A stretch of 64,000 bases of DNA. Origin: Talinum fruticosum (taxonomy: Eukaryota > Streptophyta > Magnoliopsida > Caryophyllales > Talinaceae). The position numbers were made by a program, and so were the translations under genes. The notes beneath the pieces are model-generated. The model was not told the origin of the DNA. It saw only the letters and a list, made by a program, of their open reading frames with translations, and did not search any database. Location of the stretch: the NCBI GenBank assembly GCA_021018815.1, contig JAITYX010000033.1, forward strand, positions 3,404,001-3,468,000. Direction: 5' to 3'. Position 1 is the stretch's first letter. Each line of letters begins with the position of its first letter. Shown in pieces: positions 33,777 to 44,599 of the stretch.

Positions 33777-35102
33777 AGGAAGCCAAATTTGCTTAGTAGA
33801 GGAGATACATTTAGAAGATCCATGAGTGACAACGATGTCGAGCCAAAGACTAGTAAACAAAGGCGCTGGTTGGGAGGCAACCCAACATTTTCAGGGAAGT
33901 TTCTATAATTTTTACTTTAATTTAATTTTTATTTTTATTTAGCATGCATTAGGGACAATGCATGAATTAAGTGTGGGGAGTGCATCCTGCATTTTAATTT
34001 TATGCATTTATCTTTATTACATTTTAATTTTTTGCATTTATCTTTATCTTATTTTTTGAAAAAAAAAAAAATATTCTTGTAAAGAAATGCATGAACATGA
34101 ATATATGTTAGGTTAACTTGCTTAAATTTTTCTGTTTCTAATTTTTCTTTCCCTTTGAAAGTGAGAAATTTGAACATGTTAATTGTCATTCAGAGTTGTT
34201 TGAGTTGATCTTCATATATTTCTTCAATTAGTGACAATCATAATTTTTCTGTCAATTTGATCATGTTATATGATCGTGATAGAGGCAATAAATTGACTTA
34301 AACCGTTCACCTAGACTACTGAACTTAGCAGATTGACTCATTAAAATTTTGATTTTTCTTGTTTGGCCTATAAAAAAAAAAAAAAAAAAAAAAAAATTGT
34401 TAGTTTACCAACATGGGTCGGAGTTGGTGGCTCGGCGCCATTTCCCTTAAGTTTAGGTCTCAAGTTGAGCCTTATGAATGGAGTAACCCATGTTGGGAGA
34501 GTCATGCCCATTTTAGGCCGATCAATGGCTCGAACCATACTAACGAAAAACAAAAAAAAAAAAAAAAAAAAAAAAGCCATTAAACTCCAACACCTCCGTT
34601 TGGGTGAGTGGGAGACAGGGAGTGTTATATTTCTAAGACCCTATATGGGCCTCGAATATGTGCTTGAATGGAGTTATATATATATATATAATAAATGAAA
34701 AAAAAAAAAGGTTTGCAAAACAAGTTTATTATCGATTTTTAGTGAGTTATCTCGCCGATTCAGTGTCTCTATAACCATACCGCACCTTAATTTTTCCTAT
34801 CCTAAAAAGTTTTAGACCTCTTGACCGGAATGTACATGTTTGAAAAATATGGATAAATTTTTGATTGTTGCTTAATTAAAAGAGATATTGTGAGGCTGAT
34901 GAATAAACTCTCGATGGCAATGAAATGTTTAGTTCTTCACTTGCTTGGGAAAGACAAAAAATTTCATCAAACTATTTTTGAAAGCAAGGCAAACTTAGTG
35001 CATACTTTATGTTTTATGTATATCTTTATAAGAAACCATAATATTAGATCGAGTCTTAGATTTCTTTGCACGAGGACGTCCAAAGTCTAAGTGTGGGGGA
35101 TT
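33777..35102 (+). other. Athila-2 3' untranslated region and polypurine tract
   Basis: No coding domain is seen. The TGGTTGGGAGGCAACCCAA block (33865-33884) after integrase is shared with Athila-1 (63366-63382). Two runs of about 25 A (34372-34396, 34552-34575) flank a segment with the inverted repeat CCAACATGGG (34408-34417) and CCCATGTTGG (34487-34496). A TA run lies near 34676-34692. GTGTGGGGGATT just before the right LTR is the polypurine tract; AGTGTGGGGA occurs at 33970-33979 too. No envelope-like ORF is present. Confidence 0.8.
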
Positions 35103-37417
35103 TGTTAAGTCGTATTTTATACGTATTTTTAGTAGTTATTTAGTTTATATTATATAGTTTATTTTATCTAATTTATTCTATTTTGTCTATTTATAGGTAA
35201 TTATCGAATAAAGTGGGGAAGAGAAGAAAAGTCGTTAAAAGTGGATTTTTAGCTACCGACAAGCATCCAAGAAAAGATATGAAGTCGGTCCATAAATATA
35301 ATATGTAATAAAATATTTATTTTAGGATATTATATTTTAGGAAATCCTAAGTGGAATAGAAAAGGGAAACTTAGAAGAGAAGAAAGAGAAATAAACCCTA
35401 ACTCTTTCACCCTATATATACTACTTATTATCATCATGGAGGAGAGACCTAGCACCCACACATCATCACCACCTCTTACCGCTTGCTGCCGCCCTCGCAC
35501 CTGCTGCCGCACCTGCGCCACCACCAGCTGCCGCCGCCGCTGCGCACCTCGCTGCCGCAGCCACCACTCCTAGCCAACCTGCTGCCGCCGCTTGCTGCCG
35601 CTGTCGCTGCCAGCCCACACCAACACCACCATCCATCATCATCTTCTTCATCTTCCCGGGTCAAAGAAACTAATATCGGTAGTATAATTTAGTTTTGTAA
35701 TTTTTATTAGAAAAGATTGAGTTTTTATTGATAGATTAATACTAAAGATGCTAGTTTTATTTAATTTACATGTTTTAAATTACATGATGTGTGAGTAGTT
35801 TTTCTTATACTTGGTATAATCTACATTGAAGCCATGTTAAATTATTTATTTTGAAACAAAGTTTTGATTTTTATTGTCTTATTGATTCAATCCATGATTC
35901 TATGATAATTTGTGTTTAATGTTTATGACTTTATGTCTAATTAATTAGAGTGCACACTATTTAGTTTTATATAAATTCATGTGATAGTTTAGAGGGTTTA
36001 AGTACGTAATTGCTTGATCTTTTAGACATAAGTATCACCCTAGTTAATCATGGATGGCTCATACCCATCTCTTTTAATTAGGAAATTATCATAGATCCTT
36101 CTTAAATCAATTTGCTAGTAGATTGGTTATTAGGTGCTAGATGATGTTTTTCTAATACTTAATGCTCTAATTTGATTAAATTCTAGTGCTAGTGCTAGGG
36201 TTATCAATATTAGTAGGGTTTATATTAGGGCTAGGCCTAAGTAAACTAATAACTAAGGAAAAACGGGAAGATCCGCTAGTGGTTGTCTTCTACAGTTTAG
36301 CTCATGGGTAGATCAATTTGTGTGTTAATGATAAATAATAATTTGCATGGTGGATATAGATTATACTAAGTGTTTTTATAAATTTGCTATCTTTGATAAT
36401 TATTTGTTTGCTTTTTAGTTATTTTCTTTAGTTTGTCAATTTTTATTTATAAATATATAGTCTTTTATTATTAATTTCGTTACCCCCTAAAGATCAGTAT
36501 TTTAGGTTAATTTTAGTAATTTTATTTTAATTTAATTTTGAGTCTTTATATATTTTAATTTTCAGAATTAATTTTCTGTCAGTTTTTATTATTTTTGGAG
36601 TCAGTTTGTTAGAAATTAGTTTAAAAATAGTTTCTTTTGTTATTTTTCGTGTTTTATTTTCTTTTAGGGTTTAGATAGAGTCCTAGTTTGCTGTGATTAA
36701 ATTTTAGAATTTTTGGAATTAATTTGATATTTTTTCAGATTTAATTCTTGAATTTAATTACTGCAGGTTTTTAATAAAATAAATTCGTAAATTAGATTTT
36801 AAATTTTGTTTTTATATTTTTAGGGTCTGGTTAGGTTTAGAAAATTAGTATTATTATTCTGGGTAATTTTAGTATTTATTTTCGTAAGTATTTTAGTGCA
36901 GAATATTATTTATTTAATTTTCTGTTTTAGAATTTATTTAATTTCTGCTTTAGTTTTCTTTTCTGAAAATTTATAAAAAAACATTCCTGGGTTATTCCAA
37001 GCTTTATATTCTGTCTGGAATATTTATTTTTATTATTAGATAATTTTCTGTTATTTTTAGTTATTTAATTCTGAATTATTCTACGTTTTAATTTTCTGTT
37101 TAAGTTTTTATTTGATTTTCTGTTTTGATTTTTCCAGAATTAATTAGGATAGTTTTGTTAAATTTAGATTATTAGAATAATAGTGCATAATCTCAGAAGT
37201 TTTTCTTAGAATTAAAATTAGAAATTTAGTAGTTAAGTTGATTTGTTTGAATTTTATAAGGTAAATAACTAGAATAGTTAGTTTAATTAGATTGGAAGTT
37301 TGATTTTTTTCTTTACAGTATCTTTCCTCGTGGATTCGATCCCTACTTGCCCTTACTATATTGTTTATTATAAGCCTAAGTAGTGGTTTAATTTGTTGCT
37401 GTACGACAAGCTTAACA
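35103..37417 (+). repeat. Athila-2 right (3') LTR
   Basis: Same landmarks as the left LTR; TATA box at 35412-35420, donor-like GT at 35679 and acceptor-like AG at 37317-37318. Outside 35466-35615 it differs from the left copy at only a handful of places by eye, mostly one-base indels. Within 35466-35615 the GCT/GCC/CAC-rich stretch is longer and arranged differently. Confidence 0.95.
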
Positions 37418-38699
37418 ATAGACTAACTTTACCCGAGTTGCTCCCTTAGACAACTCCTTACAAGTTTTCCTAGACTCGAAATTATCTTATCTCGATCTAG
37501 TACTTCTTAACCGAGATCACCCTTACAGTTAGGGACAACCGAGCTGAGTTAACCTTTATAGCCCAGTCAAGGAACCTTACATAGAAAGTAAGAAAGAGAA
37601 TATTTGTAATCGAGACAAGACCTTACAACTCGGAGAAATATTAAAATACGGAATTGGAGTTGTAAGTTGATGATTGGGAATGAATACAATGACTTTTTGC
37701 TCAAGTATGTGTATTAACGATTGGTTCAGCAATTTTCAAGTCTTTAAAGATGGCTTCTATTTATAGATGACCAAGCAGCTTAGCCATTGTGTCCATCTTT
37801 TGACTCGGAAGTCCTTTATGACCGTTGTAATAGATTTTCCGAGTCACTCAAAAAATATCCGTTGAGATATGAACGTTGGGCAATGGCTCTTCACTCCTTT
37901 GGAAGTCCCAAAACCACTGGTGGTGTCTTGAAAAGTAAGGTGGAAACCACCGTTGAGCTTACTTGTTGTAGATTTTCAGTTTTGAAACGGACAACCCCGA
38001 CATAGTGTCTCGGGCTAGGTCGGAGGTGGAAAAAGCCTTGTCTGCTGGTGATTTGACGTTTTGAAGCCGATTACTTTTATAATTCAAAAATAGGATAGCC
38101 TCGTTTGAATAACCTAAAAAAGTAAATTAATTTGGTTCTCAAAGTATAAAATACTTTGGTCTAAGATTAGACACGAGATAATAACATAATTAAGATAATT
38201 AAGTGATTAATTATCCGAGTCGGAAAATGAATGGAATTTTCTCGAGTCTAATATCTATGATACTTAAATTCCATCTTAGTCGGTCTAGATGATAATCAAG
38301 TCACAAGGAGAAGATCAGAGTAGACAAACTTGATCTACACTAAACAAGGTTCAAACAAAATATGGTGACTTAGAATAGTAAATTAACAATGTAATTCCCG
38401 GAACATGAAGTCGGATCCGAGTTTGTGAGCGTGAAGCAAAGTGTTTGAACATGCGATATATCCGAGTGTTGAGTGACTCATAACTGAGTGTGAAGTGACA
38501 TGTACTTTCCGAGTCGAGTCGAGTCAAGCGTAAACATATATAATAGTTTCTATAACACTCGAGAGAAAATGTTATATCACTCGGAAAAGTTTCCAAGGCA
38601 CATAGAATGATTTGAAATCAAAACCCTATAAGAGATGAAGTCTTATACGTGATTCCTCGATGGAACTCGGAAAGTGTAAGTATAAAGACCGAGTCTTCA

Positions 38700-39056
38700 A
38701 TCTCGCCCTTTCGATGAAAGGCATTCCATACTTAGACAAACACTTTTTAGTGATATAAATCCGATTTTGCAAACTTGCTCGAGAAAATAACTTAAGATTT
38801 TATAGCTATCGAGCATGAAAAGAAATAAATCCAGATAGACAACAATTATTAATGAAATGCATTTACTTCATTAAAGTCAAAGAAAAATATTTACAGAGGG
38901 TGAGAGAGACTCCCTCTAAACAAGACAACAAATTTTTTTCTATCTATTCACCCCCTTGCCTTTCAAAGAAAAAAAAATGGGAAGAATACAACGAGAAAGT
39001 ACATATTTGATGTCCGGACAACGAGAAAAAACATGAAAAATCGTAAATAAAAAAAA
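38700..39056 (-). other. Sirevirus 3' spacer next to the 3' LTR
   Basis: Sequence between the polypurine tract and the end of the third ORF region. It is A-rich on the plus strand and has no coding signal. Confidence 0.5.
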
Positions 39057-40669
39057 CTAAGAAGGGGATGGATCAGTCGGGGTTGAGGAGGAATGATGAG
39101 TGGTGCGCCAGCGTTGATAAGATCTTGACGATGTGCTTGAGCGCGGCGGAGGAAGTACAGGAATCTCCGGTATCGGCTCGGTTCCGAGTGGCCGACCCGG
39201 AACTAGGTCGTCCATAGGCTCGTTCTCTTGGAACTCCACGACCGGAGGAGTGTGCTCGAGCTAACTCTGCTGCTGGCTGTCCTTGGTATGCAAGTTCTTC
39301 CGACCCGCTCGGATCAGCTGTTTGAGCTTATCACTTCGATTGCACTTTAGGAGCACCCGGACCCTCAATTGCTCGCTCCTTGTCCTTCTTGTTCTCCTTG
39401 GTCGAAGGATCCGCCTCAGCCGCGGGCTCCTCTCGCTTCTTCTCCTTTTTCTTCTTCCTCTCCTCTCGTCTAAGGAGGACTTGGCGGGCGCGAGGATTCC
39501 TCGGAGGTGTCCGAGTTACCTGGATCCTGAGGTGCCTTGGATCTTCTCTCCTGAAGGAGCTCGAGAAGCTCCCTTTGCTCCTTTACTGAGCCTTCATCTC
39601 AAGGAGCACGTCATGCTGCTCTCGAATTTGAGATTGGACGATTTTCTAGTTGATGGTCATAGACTCGGAAGACAGTCTTGAATGACCCGGAAAGTCCATG
39701 AGTTCCAAGGACACGAAGAGATTTTATCCTGAAAGCGGTGGACAAAATGGAAGAAAGAGATTTAGAAGCACCCGAGGTAGAGGCACAACCAGGTGGAGCA
39801 GGAAGAGAAAGAGGCGCTTCGACTCGAGTCCGAGGCGGAGAGGGTTGCCTCGGCTCTGCGCTGTGGATCCGGATACCAGGTTTGGTTTCCTGGTATCCGT
39901 ACCCAAGAAGTTCCTTCTTGCCGACTACAATGGCAGCCTCAAAACGGCATTCGGATCCGAGGGAAGAGGAACTTTGAACTGTTTGAAAATGAGAGTGAGA
40001 AGAGTACCGAAAGGAAGAGGGGTGTTCTTCTTATTTTGAGTTTGAGCTCGCACAGCGGCCATTTACTCAATGATAGCGGAAAGAGGTCTACTTCGTAGCC
40101 ATCCAGGATATTAAAAAGAGCTTTAATATGCTTGGAGTTGCGGTTCTCCTTGCTTGGAATGCTGTGAGAAGAAGGTCCTCATCAGCAAGAAACACGGAAG
40201 ACGAGCTTCGACTTTAGTTGGGTCACGTAAAAGTTTTTGTGTAACCCTAGGAACTCTTTGGCGTACTTTTCAAAGAAGTCGTCAGTGACCTCATTGAAAG
40301 GTATTAGATTGTTGTTCAAGAAAAAGGAAGATACTTTGAACATACGATGGAGGAGCGAAGTATTGATTCGAACAAGTGATGTTTTGAACTTTGGAGGTTA
40401 GAATACCCTTAGAGTCTGGAAAGATGAGTCTAAAACTCAAAGACGAGTTCAGGATAGATGAACTCGCTGAAACAAAGAAACTTATAGACCCCAGTCGATT
40501 ATATGTGAGGCAACCACGAAAATTTTGTGGTTGGGAAAAATTTATCATCCAACGCAAGGTGCTGAGTGACAAGAGGTTTCGAATTTGAGGGGCCTTCCTG
40601 GATTTTTGTACGGGGTTTCTTGGTGGCAGAGCTAACAAAATCAGGATGAGAACCTCTTTTAGACATTTT
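39057..40669 (-). pseudogene. Third ORF region of the Sirevirus element (function unknown)
   Basis: The best start is an ATG at 40669 (minus): MSKRGSHPDFVSSATKKPRT, with a basic KKPR patch. Joined pieces continue over shifts to about 40290 (FRLIFPDSKGILTSKVQN) and, in another frame, an IPFNEVTDDFFEKYAKEF segment near 40260-40305. From 39900 to 39480 the region is rich in Arg, Glu and Lys, coiled-coil-like, and the last frame (39239-39057) is proline-rich. Sireviruses often carry such an extra ORF after RNase H, sometimes called envelope-like; no signal or membrane segment could be defined here, so the name is not justified. A captured host sequence is an alternative. Broken by several frameshifts. 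Confidence 0.45.
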
Positions 40670-40918
40670 GATGGAGAAAAGAGAGAGTAGTGAAGCTTTA
40701 GAGAGAGGAGAAGGAAGGAGCTTGAAGAGAGTGAAAGAGAAAAATAAAAGAGTAGAAGAAGAAAGAGTTTGAGAGGAACAGAGCTTACTTGAGATGTTCT
40801 TCATGAAGCTTGAGATCACTGGGTGTCGCTTTAATCACAGAGAGCTTGTTCATGAAGAATTGATTGAGAGAGAGAGAGTAAGCGAGGAGTAAAGTAAAGA
40901 AATGAAGGAGAATAGGCG

Positions 40919-40927
40919 TTATTTATA
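40919..40927 (-). promoter_or_regulatory. Possible internal TATA box before the third ORF
   Basis: The minus strand reads TATAAATAA here, followed about 50-60 bp downstream by a CTCTCTCTCT run (complement of 40866-40878), about 250 bp before the ATG at 40669. TATA plus a pyrimidine patch is a common plant core-promoter layout. Function untested. Confidence 0.35.
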
Positions 40928-41339
40928 AGAAAATAATCGTCCTTCGAGTATCCGTTCGACTCAGCTCTTTCGGTGGTCACCTCGGACCGGTGTGACTGTT
41001 CTCTTCTTCAACGGTTAGAATTCCAGCGGTTTGTCTCCCAACGGCTAGTTGTTTGATCATGACGCGCGAGAGAGGGAGAGAAAAAGAAAGATTTTGAAAA
41101 TAAATTCCGAAAATCTCCACTTGTCTAGAGATGATTTCGGAGGTTTGATGTCCATTTTTCTCAAAGTCCGAGCTCGACTCAGCCTAAGTTTCTAAGTGAC
41201 TCGGAAACTGGAAATAGATAATAACTATTAACTCAGTATCACCGAATCAACTCGAACTAATGGTTATTAAAGAATCGTAAGCACATATCACATAATCAAG
41301 TAATGAAATTTTCACATAAAAAATACCTAATTATGCGTT

Positions 41340-42960
41340 TAACATACCAAGCTCATTCCTAATGAAGCAAACCTGATCCTCACTAAGTGGCTTAGTAAAG
41401 ATATCAGCTAATTGAAGATTGGTAGAAATGAATTTGAGTTCAATATCACCTTTCTCGTAATGGTCTCTGCAGAAATGATACCCGACCTCAATGTGTTTTA
41501 TCTTTGAGTGCTGAACTCGGTTTTTGGTGATGCTGATTGCACTCTAATTATCACACTTGATTGGAACCGATTTGAAAGAAAGTCCAAGATCTCTCAAGTG
41601 TGGCTTTATCCACAAAATCTAAGCATACCATGCTCCAGCTGCAATATACTCAGCCTCAGCAGTTGATAGAGCTACCGAGTTTTGCTTCTTTGAGTGCCAA
41701 GATATTAAGGATTGACCCAGAATTGGCCAGCTCCCGAGGTACTCTTTCTATCAACTTGTTATCCAGCGTAATCAGCATCCGAGTATCCAAGTGATAGTCG
41801 GTTCTAAGTCTCTGGAGTACCATAGACCTAAATTCTAAGTCCCCGCAACATATCTCGAATATTCTCTTCACCGCAGTGAGATGTGATTCGTTTGGATTAG
41901 CTTGGAATCTTGCGTATAGACGGACACTAAACATTATGTTTGGCCTACTGGAAATAAGATATAGCAAAGATCCAATCATACCTCGATAGAGCTTCGATCT
42001 ATTGCTTTACCTTTTCGTCTCGAGTCCAATTTTATGCTACTACTCACAGGGGTTGCTGCACGCTTCACATCTTGAAGTTTATACTTTTTCAGCAGCTCCT
42101 TGGTGTACTTTGATTGATGGACATAGATTGCATCTTTGTCTTACTTAATTTGTAGACTAAGGAAGAAATTGAGTTCTCCCATCATACTCATTTGAAATTC
42201 CTGTCTCATTAACTCGAAAAATCTCGACATATATCCGAGTGATAAGGAAGTCTTTCCCCTTGGTTTTTATAAAGAGAGTCTTGTCGATCTAACCTCTTCT
42301 AAAATCATTTTGAACTAAGAAATTGCTTAGTCGTTCATACCAAGCTCTGGGAGCTTGTTTAAGACCATAAAGAGCTTTTTGCAGTTTGAAAACATGATTT
42401 GGAAATTCTGAGTTTTCAAATCCAGGGGCTGCTCAACATAGCCTTCCTCTTCGATAAAGCCATTAAGAAATGTGTACTTAACATCCATTTGGTATAACTT
42501 GATATTCATGCTAGATGGAAATGCCAACAGGATTCTAATGGCTTCAATTCCGCAACAGGTCCAAAGGTTTCCCCACAATCAATCCCTTCTTCTTAATTGT
42601 AACCTTGAGCCACAAGTCTAGCTTTGTTTCGACTACGAACCCACCTTCATCCAGTTTGTTCTTGAAAACCCATTTGGTTCCTATGACTCGGGTGGTCGAA
42701 GGTCGTTTGGTCGAGTCCGGACTTGGTTTCTTTCAAATTGATTGAGTTCCTCTTGCATGGCCTCTACCCATTCAGATTCATTTAGGGCCTCTAGTGCATT
42801 TTTAGGTTCAGTTAATGAAATGAATGCAGTAAATGCACATAAAGTCCGAAGATAGGAATGAGTTCTTACCCCACTGTTGATATAAGATAATATGTTTTCT
42901 AGTAGATGACTAGAAGCATACTTGAATGCTATACCTGTTCTCCGATTCACCAGATCCGTA
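41340..42960 (-). pseudogene. Sirevirus reverse transcriptase and RNase H (broken)
   Basis: The reverse transcriptase begins near 42950. EALNESEWVEAMQEELNQFE (42770-42720) is the usual first block. KLYQMDVKYTFLNGFIEEE (near 42500-42450) has the first catalytic D, followed by GYVEQP. The second catalytic box, expected after KGKDFLITRIYV near 42240, is lost: the reading goes from YV directly to FFELMRQEFQMSMM, so the DD is deleted. MIGSLLYLISSRPNIMFSV (41979-41920) and ARFQANPNESHLTAVKRIF follow; ARFQANP is a word seen in Sirevirus elements. RNase H after that is weak. Stops and shifts are frequent; the enzyme cannot be active. Confidence 0.85.
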
Positions 42961-43249
42961 GGTTGAATTGGTTGATCTTCCGAAATCTGTTCTGAGTGAG
43001 CTTATTCAACATTCCGAGCGTGTTCTTGAGTTATCTAATTCCGAGTCACTTCGTTCGAATGTCTTCATTCTAAGTGTCATGGATTTGATTCTTGATGGAC
43101 TCATTTTTATCACGATCGTCATCTCTGTTGAGCTTCAGTGTCCGAGAATGATGATTCACTTGGCTTTTCCTATTCCATCTCATCAAACACAACATGGATG
43201 CTTTCTTCTACTTTGTTAGTTTTCTTATTAAAAACTCGATACGCCTTAC

Positions 43250-44480
43250 TATGAGATGAATAACCCAGAAAAATACCTTCATCTCGACCGAGCATCAAAC
43301 TTGGTCGAGTGATCCTTACCATTGTTGTGAACAAGACACTTACATCGAAAGGGTTTGAAGTATGAGATATTGGGTTTCTTCCCTTTGTAGAGCTCGTATG
43401 GTGTTTTCTTCGGAATGGGTCTCATGAGGCATTTGTTCAAGGTGTAGTTTGTGGTGTTTATCGCCTCGACCTCGTAAATAGTAGGGCGGATTATGTTCAA
43501 TCATCATTGTCCTAGCTATTTCTGTAAGGGTTCTATTCTTTCTCTCCACTACTCAAATTTGTTGAGGAGTTCTTGGTGTTGAGAAGTTGTGGGAGATACC
43601 ATTCTTGTCACAAAACTCTGCAAATTCCGAGTAATCGAACTCCCTTCCATGGTCGGTTCGAATTCTCCGGATCCGAGTCCGAGACTCAACTTGGATTTTT
43701 CTGCAGAGCTTTGCTGAACTCTTTGAATGCTTCATTTTTATGCTTAAGAAAACACACCCAGGTCAATCGTGAGTAATCATCAACAATAACCAAGTACATA
43801 TGATTTACCTCCAAGACTCTTAACAGGGATTTCACCACATAAGTCCATATGTAGCATTTCAAGCACCTTGGATGTGGAAACTGTCTTCAGAGATTTGAAA
43901 GATGATCCGACTTGTTTCCCTTTTGTGCATGCTTCACAAATTTTATCTTTCTTAAAAGCACAATTAGGCAATCCTCCGACTAAACAATGAGATGCCAGTT
44001 TCTTAATAGTATGCATGCTAACATGACCTAATCTACGATACCATGTCCATGAGTCATCAAAAAGTGATGCTTTTAAACAAGATAAATTATGACTCGGGTC
44101 GAAAGAGCAATAATGTAAGTGTTACCTGATCTCTTACCAGAGAGCTTGATCTTTTTGGTAGCATCATCAGAGATATAACAGTTGGACTCGAGTTAATCTT
44201 ACCTCTTGACCTTTATGACACAGTTGAGAGATGCTAAGCAGGTTGTACTTTAACCCTTTGACAAGGTATACTGGGTTGACTAGATTGCCTCCTTTTCCAA
44301 TCTTTCCTATCCCAATTATCTTGCCTTTGTTGTCATCTCCAAACGCGACTTTTTCTCCTTTGTACTCTTCTAACTCAAATAACGAGTCTTGAGTCTCCCG
44401 ACATGTGGCGTGAGCATCCACCGTGTAGATACCAATGTTCTTTTGATCTTTTCCGAGTGGCCTGCAAAATAGAGACAAAC
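43250..44480 (-). pseudogene. Sirevirus protease and integrase (broken)
   Basis: The protease active site near 44430 reads HWYLHGGCSRHMSGDS, where the family has D-S-G in place of H-G-G: the catalytic aspartate is gone. Next come the GAG-pre-integrase block (LASHCLVGGLPNCAFKKDKI, CEACTKGKQ near 43990-43920) and the integrase core: HMDLCGEI (43850), RIRTDHGREFDYSEFAEFC (43680-43620) and ISHNFSTPRTPQQ, then RKNRTLTEIARTMM (43545-43505). The three acidic positions can be assigned to D (HMDL), D (RTDHG) and E (ERKNRTL). Frameshifts separate the blocks. Function in family: maturation of the polyprotein and integration. Confidence 0.85.
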
Positions 44481-44599
44481 TAACCCTTCTCACTTCCTCT
44501 AACGAACCTAGTAACACCCTTTCCTGTGATCCTTTTCTGAGGAAGAAGGTTTTTCGAACCTAGATTTGAATGACTTTGGGTGTGATCTCGATTCTGAGT

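Larger units (their letters stand above)
27787..37417 (+). mobile_element. Athila-2: young, non-autonomous Athila-type gypsy element
   Basis: A 9631-bp element with LTRs of 2289 bp (27787-30075) and 2315 bp (35103-37417), a primer site after the left LTR, a purine-rich tract before the right one and a perfect 5-bp duplication ATAGA (27782-27786, 37418-37422). The LTRs are nearly identical by eye outside one GCT/GCC-rich stretch, so the insertion is recent. The interior encodes gag, protease and integrase but no reverse transcriptase or RNase H; 33777-35102 is untranslated. It therefore could not reverse-transcribe itself. All frames carry single-base shifts, often at short runs of one base. 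Confidence 0.95.
27467..38699 (-). repeat. 3' LTR of the Sirevirus element, split by Athila-2
   Basis: 27467-27786 (starting TAAAGG instead of TGAAGG) and 37423-38699 (ending GTCTTCA) together make an LTR of about 1.6 kb. Athila-2 sits 320 bp from the left end, with ATAGA on both sides. The minus-strand TATA box lies at 37757-37766 and a weakened copy of the family palindrome at 37835-37855. A purine-rich tract on the minus strand (complement of 38703-38712) borders the LTR, as a polypurine tract should. Confidence 0.88.

Noticed and set aside
34363..34698. Frame starting with a lysine run.
   Set aside because: Translation of the A runs of the Athila-2 3' region; no homologous protein features.
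39283..40098. Plus-strand frames of 69-132 codons.
   Set aside because: Antisense to the third ORF region of the Sirevirus element; basic, low-complexity, no domain.
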